Source: BOG-908 sp963848205
Lineage (GTDB): Bacteria > Pseudomonadota > Alphaproteobacteria > Acetobacterales > Acetobacteraceae
Assembly (NCBI GenBank): GCA_963848205.1
Contig: CAWKCV010000002.1
Span: forward strand, 124,001-188,000
Direction: 5' to 3'
DNA: 64,000 nucleotides
Shown piece by piece: positions 19,416 through 28,069 of this stretch (its first letter is position 1; the number at the start of each line of letters is the position of its first letter). Both the position numbers and the translations under genes were made by a program. The notes below the pieces were generated by a model. That model was given only the letters and a program-made list of their open reading frames with translations. It was not told the DNA's origin and did no database searches.

Positions 19416-20612
19416 CTACTCCCGGGCGAGCCGGAGCAGGGTGGAGTTGTGGTCCTCGGTAATCAGCACGCTGCCATCTGCATCTTCGGCCACGCCCACC
19501 GGTGCGCCTTGCGGATGCGCTGTGGTGCGCGTCCAATCCCAGACCAGGTTTTCCGGCGCGCCATTTGGCTGACCATCGGCGTGCAGCGACAGACCGACGA
19601 GCCGGTGCCCGGCCGGACGATAGCCGTGGTAGGTCATGATCACCTGGCCCTTCAAGCCGAGTGAAGCGGACTGTGCGAGCAGCATGCCAAGCGGTGCCGC
19701 ATGCGGCGGCAGCAGCAAAGTCGGCCGGCGATATCTGCTACAATCATGGCCTTTATATTCGGGGTTCGCGCGCGTTCCGTCGAAGCAATAAGGCCAGCCG
19801 TAATCGGCATCTTTCGCGACCACGTCGAACACATCGTTCGGCAGTGCAGCGTCCGATAACGCGTGGTCGGCCTCGCCGACAGCATCGCGCTCGTTGACGG
19901 CGGCCAGCACCGCGCCGCCCGGCATCACCGCCAGGCCCATACTGTTGCGCAGCCCGGTGGCCAGGGTTTCGGCCTGCCGCCAGCTCGTTGCATGGCCCGG
20001 TTCCACGCGCACGATCTCCGCCCGTTTCGGGTTGCCGGCAATTTCTCGGCATGGCTGGCCCGCCACCGGTGTTGCGCCATTCGGGCTCTCGCAATGATCG
20101 GTGCCGGAGCCGATATTGACATAGAGGCTACCGTCGGGCGCCTGCGCGAGTGCCGCCAGCGGGTGCCGACCGGTGGCCGGCAATCCCGTCAGCACGTCCT
20201 GCATCGCCGGCGATGGCCCGCCTGGTGATGCGATGCGCACCACGCGATCGAGCAGGCCCAGATACAAGCCGCCGGCAGGGGCTGGCAGCAATGCGCTCGG
20301 CTCGTCGAGACCCTGCAGCACAATCTGCGGCGCATCGTGACCATCGTGATCGAGACGCAACAGCCGGCCATGGCCTTTGCGCCAGCCACCCATGTCGACC
20401 ACATAGATTGCGTGGCCGATGACCGCCACGCCGCGCGCAAAACCGAGATGCTCGGCCACCAGCCCCACGCAAAACCCTGGCTTGGTCTGCAACGATACGC
20501 GGGGGAACCCGCCGCAGATGCCCTGCGTCACGTAAGGCTGGGACGCGCGAGCGGCTGGGACGATGCACCACGCGGCGAGCAGACTCGCGACGGCGATGCG
20601 CACGCGCTTCAC
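19416..20612 (-). CDS. Secreted PQQ-dependent sugar dehydrogenase-family protein
   Basis: Six-bladed beta-propeller of the soluble glucose/sorbosone dehydrogenase family, predicted periplasmic. I choose GTG 20612, four bases after the M28 peptidase stop, because it gives a clean signal peptide (KRVRIAVASLLAAWCIVPAARA is split here as KRVRIAVASLL and AAWCIVPAARA). The mature part is about 375 residues. Family-like features include ARGVAVIGHAIYVVDMGGW, LATGLRNSMGLAV and DVVAKDADYGWPYCFDG, the last near the family's NYGWP-type motif. Eight Cys suggest disulphides, unusual for the family. It forms a two-gene unit with the upstream peptidase. The actual sugar substrate is unknown. Confidence 0.8.
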   Translation of the reverse strand: MKRVRIAVASLLAAWCIVPAARASQPYVTQGICGGFPRVSLQTKPGFCVGLVAEHLGFARGVAVIGHAIYVVDMGGWRKGHGRLLRLDHDGHDAPQIVLQGLDEPSALLPAPAGGLYLGLLDRVVRIASPGGPSPAMQDVLTGLPATGRHPLAALAQAPDGSLYVNIGSGTDHCESPNGATPVAGQPCREIAGNPKRAEIVRVEPGHATSWRQAETLATGLRNSMGLAVMPGGAVLAAVNERDAVGEADHALSDAALPNDVFDVVAKDADYGWPYCFDGTRANPEYKGHDCSRYRRPTLLLPPHAAPLGMLLAQSASLGLKGQVIMTYHGYRPAGHRLVGLSLHADGQPNGAPENLVWDWTRTTAHPQGAPVGVAEDADGSVLITEDHNSTLLRLARE

Positions 20613-20616
20613 CGGC

Positions 20617-22278
20617 TTATCCGCCGGCGCGGCTTTTGTCGCGCACCGCACGGAATTCGTTTCCGGCATACCAGTCGGGCCAAGCTGTAGAGTTGGCGAG
20701 TGCCTCGCCGAACGCATACAGCACTTTCAGATCGGACGTCGGGCCCGAGAGGTCCCATTTCGGATCGTAGATGTCGGTCGGCTGATGATAATGGTGGGCG
20801 GTGTAATCGTCCATTGCCGCCCGGCCTGCCGTGGTGCCACCTTGCAACAGGTCGAAACCGCCGAGCGGATCGAGCATTGGTATGCCGATCTTGGCAAGGC
20901 TGATGTGGTCGGAGCGGTAGAACTCGCCCTTCTCAGGCTCGGGATCCGGCGAGATGACCCGGTTCTGCTTTTTCAGCTGCGCGGCCAGCAAATCTTCCAG
21001 TTGCGATGCGCCGTTGCCGATCAACACCAGATCGTGCGCGGGGCCAACCGGCAGGTTTGCATCGATGTTGACGCCGCCGACAATGTGCGCAGGTGGCCAT
21101 ACCGGATGCTGTGCGAAATACGCCGATCCGAGCAGGCCCTGTTCTTCGAGCGTCCAGCAGATGAAAGCCACGCTGCGCGCCGGCGCGGGGCGCTGGTGCG
21201 CGAACGCTTCGGCGATTTCCAGAATGCTGGAATCACCCATGCCATTGTCGATCGCGCCGTTATAGATTTTATGCGGGCCGGGAACGTCGGGCTTGATGCC
21301 GAGATGATCCCAATGTGCGGTGTAGAGAACGACGTCGTCGGGATGCGACGCGCCAGTCACCATGCCGACCACGTTGCGCGTCATCAGGTGCGAAACGCTG
21401 GAGTGCAGTTCGGCGGAAAGCGTCTCGCCCTTCATCGGGATCGGCTTGAAGCCTGGCGTGTTGGCGGCCTTCTTTTCCGCGTCGTAATCCAGGCCGGCGC
21501 GATGGAACAGGTCGCGCGCCGTATCGAGCGTGATCCAGCCTTGCACCGGCACCTTGGAGCTGTTGCCATCGGCTTCGTCGAGCCACGATTTGGCGCCCGA
21601 GTTCGAATTGCGCACCACCTGCCAGCCATAGGCAGCCGGCGCCGTCTCGTGCACGATCATCACCGCGGCCGCACCGTGCCGTGCCGCTTCCTCGAACTTG
21701 TAAGTCCAGCGGCCGTAATACGTCATCGCCCGGCCCTTGAAGAATTTCGGGTCGGGATTTGCATCCTGGTTGCCGGGATCGTTGATCAGCAGCACGACGG
21801 TCTTGCCGTGCACGTCGATACCCGCATAGTCGTTCCAGTGATATTCGGGCGCGACGACGCCGTAGCCCACGAACACCATCGGCGTGTTGCTGATGGCGAC
21901 GTTGTCGGATTTGAATTGTGGCGTCCAATACACAACGTCGGACGGAAATGCCGGCGTGAGCGTCCCCTGGCCGGTCGCGAACGACAGATGCGACTTGGCC
22001 GGATCGAGCGTGATGCTGACGCTCGGCACCGGCTGGAAATAGCTGCCGTGATTGCCCGGCGCCAGGCCGATGCGCTTCATCTCGTCGGCAATCCAGGCGG
22101 CTGCATCCTCGCCGGCACGGGTGCCGGGGCCACGGCCCTGGAACGCATCGTCGGCAATCGCCTTGTCGCGCGCGGCGAGATCACGGGCGTTGATGTCGGG
22201 CGTCGTGGTGGGATGGGGCGGATATTGCGCCCAGGCGGGAGTGGCGAGGGCTAGCAGGGCAATGGTGAGCTTGCGCAT
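20617..22278 (-). CDS. Secreted M28-family zinc aminopeptidase with PA domain
   Basis: Predicted periplasmic or outer-membrane-associated metallopeptidase of 553 residues. Residues 1-17 form a signal peptide ending AWA. A PA-type insert (about 130-290, VFVGYGVVAPEYHWNDYAG, KTVVLLINDPG) interrupts the N-terminal part. The di-zinc site of M28 is visible: His in YTAHWDHLG, bridging Asp in NGAIDNGMG, the catalytic Glu pair in TLEEQGLLGS, Asp in NIDANLP and a late His. The usual ADDN is replaced by AIDN, a conservative change. Followed after four bases by the sugar dehydrogenase-like gene; no functional link is obvious. Confidence 0.88.
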   Translation of the reverse strand: MRKLTIALLALATPAWAQYPPHPTTTPDINARDLAARDKAIADDAFQGRGPGTRAGEDAAAWIADEMKRIGLAPGNHGSYFQPVPSVSITLDPAKSHLSFATGQGTLTPAFPSDVVYWTPQFKSDNVAISNTPMVFVGYGVVAPEYHWNDYAGIDVHGKTVVLLINDPGNQDANPDPKFFKGRAMTYYGRWTYKFEEAARHGAAAVMIVHETAPAAYGWQVVRNSNSGAKSWLDEADGNSSKVPVQGWITLDTARDLFHRAGLDYDAEKKAANTPGFKPIPMKGETLSAELHSSVSHLMTRNVVGMVTGASHPDDVVLYTAHWDHLGIKPDVPGPHKIYNGAIDNGMGDSSILEIAEAFAHQRPAPARSVAFICWTLEEQGLLGSAYFAQHPVWPPAHIVGGVNIDANLPVGPAHDLVLIGNGASQLEDLLAAQLKKQNRVISPDPEPEKGEFYRSDHISLAKIGIPMLDPLGGFDLLQGGTTAGRAAMDDYTAHHYHQPTDIYDPKWDLSGPTSDLKVLYAFGEALANSTAWPDWYAGNEFRAVRDKSRAGG

Positions 22279-22302
22279 GGGGCGACCCTAGCTTGAGGAA
22301 AG

Positions 22303-22349
22303 GGGAAAGCAAGGCGTTCTTTTTCGAAAAAAACCAAAAAACCCTTCCA
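22303..22349 (-). repeat. Dispersed palindromic element between divergent starts
   Basis: GCAAGGCGTTC then TTTTTCGAAAAAAACC and CAAAAAACCC. The M28 peptidase and the glycosyltransferase both start away from it. Confidence 0.8.
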
Positions 22350-22442
22350 ATTCGGCCTCAGCTCAGCGATAGGTATAGAAACCTTTTGCCTAGCTGACGT
22401 AGGAAATAATACAAGCTCTGCTGCGGTATAGGCGGGGGTTGC

Positions 22443-23492
22443 ATGCACGATCGGCTATTGTTCATTCTCAAACAGCGCGAGACTTATGCCGGCGCCTATA
22501 GTGGAAGCCTGTCGTCCGGGCTGCGCAACTCGGTCGAATTCGTGCTCACCATGCTCGCATCCATCGGCATCGAGGCCGCCATGGTCGAGGTTGATGACAA
22601 CAACGCCATCGACGCTGCGGTCACAGCGTGGCGACCGACGCACGTCATCATCGAAGCGTTTTGGGTAGTGCCGGAAAAGTTCGACGAACTATTGCCGTTG
22701 CATCCCGGCGTAAGCTGGATCGTCCGCAATCATTCCGAAATCCCGTTTCTGGCCAACGAGGGAATCGCGTTCGGCTGGATTGCCGGCTATCTCCAGCGCG
22801 GCGTCGAGATCATGTGCAACGCGCCACGCGCCCTGGCCGACCTGCGCGCCGTGGCCCAGGCTTACGGCACCTCGGACCGGTTGGTGACATTCGGACCGAA
22901 TTCCTACCCGCTTCCCTGCCAGCGCGATGCCATCACGACGAACGCATGCGACCCGGACACCTTGGTCGTCGGCTGCTTCGGCGCAATCCGGCCGCTGAAA
23001 AACACCATGGCGCAAGCGCTTGCCGCAATCGCCGCGGCGCAGGCGCGGCGGCGTTGCCTGGAGTTCCACGTCAACGTCACGCGGCTGGAAGGCAACGGCG
23101 ATCCGATCCTGAAAAACCTGAGGCAGATGTTCGCAGCCTTGCCGCGCCACCGCCTGGTCGAGCACGATTGGCTGCCGCACTCGGCCTTCTGCAAGCTGGT
23201 CGCCGGCATGGACATCGTCTCGCAAGTCAGTTTTTCGGAAACGTTCAACATCGTGGCGGCCGACGCGGTCGCCGCCAACGTTGCCGTCGTCGTCTCCAAC
23301 GAAGTGCCATGGATCGGCGATTACGCGCACGCGGACCCGTGCGGCATTCCCTCCATCACGCAGGCCATGCTGCGCATCTGCGACGAGCCGGACCGTGCGT
23401 CACGCCTGCATCGCCAGCGGCGCGACCTCGCGCATTATTGCCGCGGGACGGAGCGCGTCTGGGAGGAACGGTTCACCCGAAGCTGGGCATAG
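22443..23492 (+). CDS. Glycosyltransferase-like protein (GT-B fold, GT4-type)
   Basis: 349-residue cytoplasmic protein with no signal peptide. The N-terminal half has an alternating alpha/beta pattern. The second half has the GT4-like motif VVGCFGAIRPLKNTMAQALA, where Arg and Lys usually contact the nucleotide-sugar phosphate, and a later SFSETFNIVAADAVAANVAVV that matches the E-x7-E region of GT4 enzymes (SETFN...). Families with this layout modify surface polysaccharide or glycoprotein. It stands alone, divergent from the M28 peptidase and convergent with acs. The exact sugar and acceptor cannot be inferred. Confidence 0.65.
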   Translation: MHDRLLFILKQRETYAGAYSGSLSSGLRNSVEFVLTMLASIGIEAAMVEVDDNNAIDAAVTAWRPTHVIIEAFWVVPEKFDELLPLHPGVSWIVRNHSEIPFLANEGIAFGWIAGYLQRGVEIMCNAPRALADLRAVAQAYGTSDRLVTFGPNSYPLPCQRDAITTNACDPDTLVVGCFGAIRPLKNTMAQALAAIAAAQARRRCLEFHVNVTRLEGNGDPILKNLRQMFAALPRHRLVEHDWLPHSAFCKLVAGMDIVSQVSFSETFNIVAADAVAANVAVVVSNEVPWIGDYAHADPCGIPSITQAMLRICDEPDRASRLHRQRRDLAHYCRGTERVWEERFTRSWA

Positions 23493-23541
23493 CGCCCTAC
23501 GCCGATCGGGCAACTACGCCATCACACGCGCGCTGACGCGA

Positions 23542-25482
23542 TCAGCGCGCACCCACACGGTTTGCAATCAGGTCGTCCACGACGGCAGGATCGGCCAGCG
23601 TGGATGTATCGCCCAGCCCGTCCGTCTCGTTGGCCGCGATCTTGCGCAGAATACGCCGCATGATCTTCCCGCTCCGCGTTTTCGGCAGACCGGGCGCCCA
23701 TTGTATCGCATCGGGGGCCGCAATCGGGCCGATCTCGCGACGTACCCAGGCCACCAGTTCACGCCGCAATTCCTCGCTCGGCGCCACACCGTCCTTCAAC
23801 GTCACGTAGGCATAAATCCCCTGCCCCTTCACATCGTGCGGAAAACCGACGACGGCCGCTTCGGCCACATGCGTGTTGCTGACGAGCGCACTTTCCACTT
23901 CCGCCGTGCCCATGCGATGCCCGCTGACATTGATCACGTCGTCCACGCGCCCGGTGATCCACCAATGCCCGTCCTCGTCGCGCCGCGCGCCGTCGCCGGT
24001 GAAATACCGGCCGGGATAGGTGGTGAAATATGTCTGCACGAACCGCTCATGGTCGCCGAACACGGTACGCATCTGGCCAGGCCAGCTATCGGTGATGCAA
24101 AGATTACCTTCCGCCGCGCCTTCGAGCTCCACGCCTTCTGCATCCACCAATATCGGGTTCACACCAGGCAGCGCCGCCATCGCCGAACCCGGCTTCAACG
24201 CATGTGCGCCGGAGACGGGGCTGATCAGGATGCCACCCGTCTCCGTCTGCCACCACGTATCGACGATCTGGCATCGGCTCTCGCCTACAACGCGATGATA
24301 CCAAAGCCAGGCTTCGGGATTGATCGGCTCGCCCACGCTACCAAGCAGGCGCAACGACGAGCGCGACGTCGATGTCACCGGCGCATCGCCCTCACGCATC
24401 AGCGCGCGGATCGCGGTCGGCGCCGTGTAGAATATGTTCACATTGTGCTTGTCGATCACCTGCCAGAAACGCGAACTTGTCGGATAGGTCGGCACACCCT
24501 CGAACATCAGCGTCGTCGCACCATTGGCGAGCGGGCCATACACGATGTAAGTGTGCCCCGTCACCCAGCCCACATCGGCGGTGCACCAGAACACCTCGCC
24601 CGCGCGATAGTCGAACACCAGCTCATGCGTGAAGCTCGCCCACACCATGTAGCCGCCTGTGCTGTGCAGCGCGCCTTTCGGTTTTCCCGTGCTGCCGCTT
24701 GTGTAAAGTATGAACAGCGGATCCTCGGCACCCATTTCCTCGGGCGCACAGTCGGGCGAAGCGGCCGCCACGATCTCCGCGTAAACATGATCGCGTGTCG
24801 CGTGCATCGGCACCGCGGCGCCGGTCACGCCGACGACAATCACGTGTTCTACGCTCGGGCTTTGCGCGAGTGCCGCATCTGCATTGGTCTTCAACGGCAC
24901 GGTTCGCCCGCCGCGCCGGCTCTCATCGGCGGTGATCAGCATCGTGGACCCGCAATCCTGGATGCGGTTGGCCAGGCTGTCAGGCGAAAACCCGCCGAAC
25001 ACCACCGAATGGATCGCGCCGATGCGCGCGCAGGCCAGCATCGCCACCGCCGCTTCGGGCACCATCGGCAGATAGATCGTGATACGGTCGCCTTTTTTGG
25101 CACCCAGCGCCTTCATCGCATTAGCCAGCCGGCACACGCGCTCATGCAGGTCGCTATAGGTGATCCTTTGCGACTGCCCGGGATCGTCGCCTTCCCAGAT
25201 GATCGCCACCTGATCGCCACGTTCGGCCAAATGCCGGTCGAGGCATACGGCGGACGCGTTCAGCGACCCGTCCTCGAACCAGCGTATGCGCACGTCGCCT
25301 TCGAAGCTGGTATTCTTGATCGTCTGCGGGAAACGCATCCACGCGAGCCGCTTGGCCTGCTCGGACCAGAACCCGTCCGGGTCGCGCGCTGCGTGGTTGC
25401 TCATCACGCGCAAGGTTGCGGCATTGACGCCGGCGCTGGCCGCGACGTGCGGCGGAATGTGGAAAACCTGGTGTTCGGTCAT
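23542..25482 (-). CDS. acs: Acetate-CoA ligase (acetyl-CoA synthetase)
   Basis: Activates acetate to acetyl-CoA via acetyl-AMP. The 646-residue protein carries the ANL motifs: the P-loop YTSGSTGKPKG, WCTADVGWVTGHTYIVYGPL, the acetate-pocket Trp region DTWWQTETG, GRYFTGDGARRDEDG and the C-terminal catalytic Lys606 in PKTRSGKIMRRIL, the usual site of acetylation control. Length and motifs are those of true Acs rather than propionyl- or acetoacetyl-CoA synthetase. It is monocistronic, followed 49 bp downstream by the convergent glycosyltransferase end, and has a paired repeat 20 bp upstream. Confidence 0.97.
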   Translation of the reverse strand: MTEHQVFHIPPHVAASAGVNAATLRVMSNHAARDPDGFWSEQAKRLAWMRFPQTIKNTSFEGDVRIRWFEDGSLNASAVCLDRHLAERGDQVAIIWEGDDPGQSQRITYSDLHERVCRLANAMKALGAKKGDRITIYLPMVPEAAVAMLACARIGAIHSVVFGGFSPDSLANRIQDCGSTMLITADESRRGGRTVPLKTNADAALAQSPSVEHVIVVGVTGAAVPMHATRDHVYAEIVAAASPDCAPEEMGAEDPLFILYTSGSTGKPKGALHSTGGYMVWASFTHELVFDYRAGEVFWCTADVGWVTGHTYIVYGPLANGATTLMFEGVPTYPTSSRFWQVIDKHNVNIFYTAPTAIRALMREGDAPVTSTSRSSLRLLGSVGEPINPEAWLWYHRVVGESRCQIVDTWWQTETGGILISPVSGAHALKPGSAMAALPGVNPILVDAEGVELEGAAEGNLCITDSWPGQMRTVFGDHERFVQTYFTTYPGRYFTGDGARRDEDGHWWITGRVDDVINVSGHRMGTAEVESALVSNTHVAEAAVVGFPHDVKGQGIYAYVTLKDGVAPSEELRRELVAWVRREIGPIAAPDAIQWAPGLPKTRSGKIMRRILRKIAANETDGLGDTSTLADPAVVDDLIANRVGAR

Positions 25483-25503
25483 TGGGCGGTTCCCGAGTTT
25501 TTT

Positions 25504-25618
25504 CTAAGCAAGGCGTCTTTTTCGAAAAAAAGAAGCAAAAAACTTTTGCTCCGCTTTCGCGCGCCTAACGATCAAAAGTCTTTTGGTCCTTTTACGACAA
25601 AGGACTGCTTGCTTTCCG
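25504..25618. repeat. Dispersed palindromic element, head-to-head pair
   Basis: Inverted copy 25504-25552 (GTCTTTTTCGAAAAAAAGAAG, CAAAAAACTTTTGCTCCGC) and forward copy 25570-25618 (CAAAAGTCTTTTGG, CCTTTTACGACAAAGG, CTGCTTGC). It separates two minus-strand genes, YiiX-like and acs. Confidence 0.85.
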
Positions 25619-25673
25619 CGTCACACACAAGCCATCGGCCAAACACCGCGCCCAAGACCGGCGCAGCCTTGCG

Positions 25674-26291
25674 TCACTCCGTGCGCACCTGCGCCACCGC
25701 CTTTATCGCGGGATCGGCTGCAAAATCCGCCGGCGCCACGAACCCCAACCCGTCCCACGGGATTTCCAGCCCCGCATGGCCGAAGCAACGCGCCACGTAT
25801 TCCGAGCAGATGAACTCGTCCTTCGGCATCAGACGCCCGGGCATCTTCATGTTCAGGCGCCCCGCCGCAATCCGGGCACCGATCTTGGCCGTCTCCGCAT
25901 TGGAGAACGGCGTGCCTAGCCGGTCCATCGCGTATGTGCACAGCAGTTTCAGCGTCTCCGGCGCGGGATCACGCAACGCATCATGCCGCGCGAGCAATAT
26001 CCGGCCGGGATAAGGATGCACGCCGCTGCTCGTGCGCGCAATGAAATCGCTCAGCGCCACCGCGCGCGTGCCCAGCTTGGCCACACATTCCAGGATCAGA
26101 ACGCGATCCACATGGTCCACCCGCAGCACCATGCCGATATGGCTCCACGGCGATTTCGTCGCCCAGCGTATCAGGCGCGACATCGGGTCCCACGCCGAAC
26201 ACAGCATGATGTCGCCGTCGCGCACCTGTCCGCGCACCTCGTCATACGGCACGGGCGCCAGCCGCGTCAGGATGTCGTCCGGAATACTCAC
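25674..26291 (-). CDS. YiiX/YebB-like permuted papain-fold (NlpC/P60) hydrolase
   Basis: 205-residue protein of the permuted NlpC/P60 superfamily, whose members cleave lipid or peptide amide/ester bonds. The His comes first (KSPWSHIGMVLR) and the Cys last (EFICSEYVARCF), as expected for the permuted fold, with RDGDIMLC near the start. GTG 26291 overlaps the stop of the EVE gene (GTGA), which fixes the start. There is no signal peptide or membrane helix. It is the last gene of a tightly coupled YciI-EVE-YiiX trio. The real substrate is unknown. Confidence 0.8.
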   Translation of the reverse strand: MSIPDDILTRLAPVPYDEVRGQVRDGDIMLCSAWDPMSRLIRWATKSPWSHIGMVLRVDHVDRVLILECVAKLGTRAVALSDFIARTSSGVHPYPGRILLARHDALRDPAPETLKLLCTYAMDRLGTPFSNAETAKIGARIAAGRLNMKMPGRLMPKDEFICSEYVARCFGHAGLEIPWDGLGFVAPADFAADPAIKAVAQVRTE

Positions 26292-26704
26292 GTCGCGCGC
26301 GCCCCCCCAAGCTTGCAGATGTGCTTCCAATGCGCGGGCGAGACATCGACGACGGAGAGGCGCGACAGCCGCAGCAGGCCGAAACCGTCGAGCGCCGGAT
26401 CGGCCTTCATCTCGGCCAGGCTCACCGCGCGCTTGAACGGCCGCACGGCCTTCATGTCGACGCACACCCAATCGCCCTTGTCAGCCGTCGGGTCGGGATA
26501 GGCGGCGCGCACCACTTCGACGATGCCGACGATCTCCTTGCCGATGTTGGAATGATAGAAGAAAACCCGATCGCCGACCGCCATCGCCTTGAGGTTGTTC
26601 TTTGCCTGGTGGCTGCGCACGCCCGTCCAGGGCTCCACGTCATGCTCGACCTGCATGTCCCACGAGAACGAGTCCGGCTCGGTCTTCACCAACCAATGGT
26701 TCAA
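26288..26704 (-). CDS. EVE-domain protein
   Basis: 138 residues, a stand-alone EVE (PUA-like) domain as in thymocyte nuclear protein 1, thought to bind modified bases in DNA or RNA. Characteristic segments are HWLVKTEPDSFSWD at the start, TGVRSHQAKNNLKAM, GDRVFFYHSNIGKEIVGIVEV and DVSPAHWKHI at the end. The start is TTG 26704, overlapping the YciI stop as TTGA; the next residues NHWLVKTEP match other EVE proteins exactly from residue 2. It is co-transcribed with neighbours on both sides with 4-base overlaps. Confidence 0.93.
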   Translation of the reverse strand: MNHWLVKTEPDSFSWDMQVEHDVEPWTGVRSHQAKNNLKAMAVGDRVFFYHSNIGKEIVGIVEVVRAAYPDPTADKGDWVCVDMKAVRPFKRAVSLAEMKADPALDGFGLLRLSRLSVVDVSPAHWKHICKLGGARAT

Positions 26705-26994
26705 CCCACCAGATCCCCGTCGCGGAACACCTGCCGATACGGCCGTATCAGCACGGATTCGAACAGCCCGGTTCTGTTGTACGGGTCGGCCTCGGCAAAG
26801 CCCGCAGCCGCCGCGCGATCGGCCACATCCACGATAAGCAGGCTGCCGCAGGGCCGGTCGTCGATGTCCAGCAAAGGCCCCGCCTGCACGATGTGGCTTT
26901 CATAGGTCTGCAAATAGGCCAGATGCTGTGTCCGGGCGGCGAGGCGCACATCGAGGCTCCCCGGCTTGTCGGTGCAGATCAACGCGAACAACAT
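26701..26994 (-). CDS. YciI-family protein
   Basis: 97-residue ferredoxin-like fold protein of the YciI/YCII family. ATG 26994 is followed by LFALICTDKPGSLDVR. The conserved His-Asp arrangement of the family is visible as RTQHLAYLQ and the later FAEADPYNRTGLFESV, where the Asp of DPY is characteristic. Some YciI proteins act as small dehydrochlorinases, but most are uncharacterised. It is the first gene of the trio with EVE and YiiX-like proteins, divergent from ccmC. Confidence 0.9.
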   Translation of the reverse strand: MLFALICTDKPGSLDVRLAARTQHLAYLQTYESHIVQAGPLLDIDDRPCGSLLIVDVADRAAAAGFAEADPYNRTGLFESVLIRPYRQVFRDGDLVG

Positions 26995-27077
26995 GGACGA
27001 AACTTTCTGCAAAGGCCGCTCAAGCTGGCAGCGGTGCCGCTTCAAAGGCAAGGCCAGCCCTGCTAGAACGGATCATC

Positions 27078-27914
27078 TTGGACGCAATCACCACCTCCCC
27101 GCGCCCCGCGCGGCGCAGCCTGCACCGCTTCGCCAACCCCGGGCGCTTCCTGCGCATCGCCGCGCGCGCGCAGCCGTTCCTGACCTGGCCCGCCTTGCTG
27201 CTGATGGGCGCCGGCCTGTTCTGGGGCCTGTTCGTCTCGCCCGCCGACTACCAGCAGGGCGACGCGGTGCGCATCATGTATATCCATGTGCCCTGCGCGT
27301 GGCTTTCCACCGCCGGCTACACCGGGCTGGCCGCCGCCTCGTTCATGGCGCTGGTCTGGCGCCATCCGCTGGCCGACATGGCGGCCGCCGAAATCGGCCC
27401 CGTGGGTGCCGCGGCCACCGCACTCTGCCTGGTCACCGGTTCGCTGTGGGGCAAGCCGATGTGGGGCGCCTGGTGGGTGTGGGACGCGCGGCTCACGAGC
27501 GTGCTGGTGCTGTTCTTCCTCTATTGCGGCCACATCCTGATCATCCGCGCCTTCGACGACCAGGAGCGCGGCTACCGCGCCGGCGCCATCCTCGCACTGG
27601 TGGGCGTGGTGAATTTGCCGATCATCCATTACAGCGTGCAGTGGTGGAATACGTTGCATCAGGGTAACAGTATCGGGCTGACCGGCTCCTCCACGATGGA
27701 CGGCCGCATATCTCTGGCCGCTGGCGGTTTGCGCGCTTGGGGCCACATGGGGGTTCGCGGCGCTGGTCGTGGCACGGTTGCGGGCGGCGGTAATGGAGCG
27801 GCGGTTGCGGGGGGTTTTGATGGCTCGGGTGGAGAAGGAAGGCGTTCTTTTTTGAAAGAAAGAACCGAAAGACTTTTGCTTGTGGCTGCGGGACGATGGG
27901 AGTTTCTGGTTTGA
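27078..27914 (+). CDS. ccmC: Heme exporter CcmC, C-terminal part frameshifted
   Basis: Membrane protein that delivers heme to CcmE in cytochrome c maturation. TTG 27078 is the best start. The tryptophan-rich WWD-type motif is clear (LWGKPMWGAWWVWDARLTS), with periplasmic His in VRIMYIHVPCAW and IIHYSVQWWNTLHQG. After STMDGRI (about 27710) the frame becomes unrelated and stops at 27914. The correct ending, WPLAVCALGATWGFAALVV...VEKEGVLF, is in the next frame with TGA 27853-27855. One extra base within TCTCT at 27711-27715 explains this, and the repaired protein is 258 residues. As written, the last transmembrane helix would be lost. Confidence 0.9.
   Translation: MDAITTSPRPARRSLHRFANPGRFLRIAARAQPFLTWPALLLMGAGLFWGLFVSPADYQQGDAVRIMYIHVPCAWLSTAGYTGLAAASFMALVWRHPLADMAAAEIGPVGAAATALCLVTGSLWGKPMWGAWWVWDARLTSVLVLFFLYCGHILIIRAFDDQERGYRAGAILALVGVVNLPIIHYSVQWWNTLHQGNSIGLTGSSTMDGRISLAAGGLRAWGHMGVRGAGRGTVAGGGNGAAVAGGFDGSGGEGRRSFLKERTERLLLVAAGRWEFLV
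27836..27900 (-). repeat. Dispersed palindromic element inside the ccm operon
   Basis: GTTCTTTTTTGAAAGAAAGAAC then CGAAAGACTTTTGC. It lies between the repaired ccmC end and ccmD. The ccmC stop is the TGA in the hairpin loop, so ccmDE...I are transcribed either through it or from an unseen internal promoter. Confidence 0.83.
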
Positions 27915-28069
27915 ACGATCCGCTTCGGTTCAGTCATGTTGGCTACATCGCCACGGCTTATGCGCTGTTCGGGGCGACGGTTGCCTATATTGCCGTCACC
28001 GCGCAGCTGCGCCTGGCGCGTGTGGCGCGCCGGCTTCGCGCCGCTGACCCGCGTGAGCGTGCGCCATGA
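27911..28069 (+). CDS. ccmD: Heme exporter protein CcmD
   Basis: Small one-helix membrane protein of 52 residues that stabilises the CcmABC-CcmE complex. It starts at TTG 27911 (NDPLRFSHVGYIATAYA), has one transmembrane helix (YALFGATVAYIAVTAQ) and ends in a basic tail rich in Arg (RLARVARRLRAADPRERAP), the standard CcmD layout. The stop overlaps the ccmE start (ATGA). The position between ccmC and ccmE confirms it. Confidence 0.9.
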   Translation: MNDPLRFSHVGYIATAYALFGATVAYIAVTAQLRLARVARRLRAADPRERAP

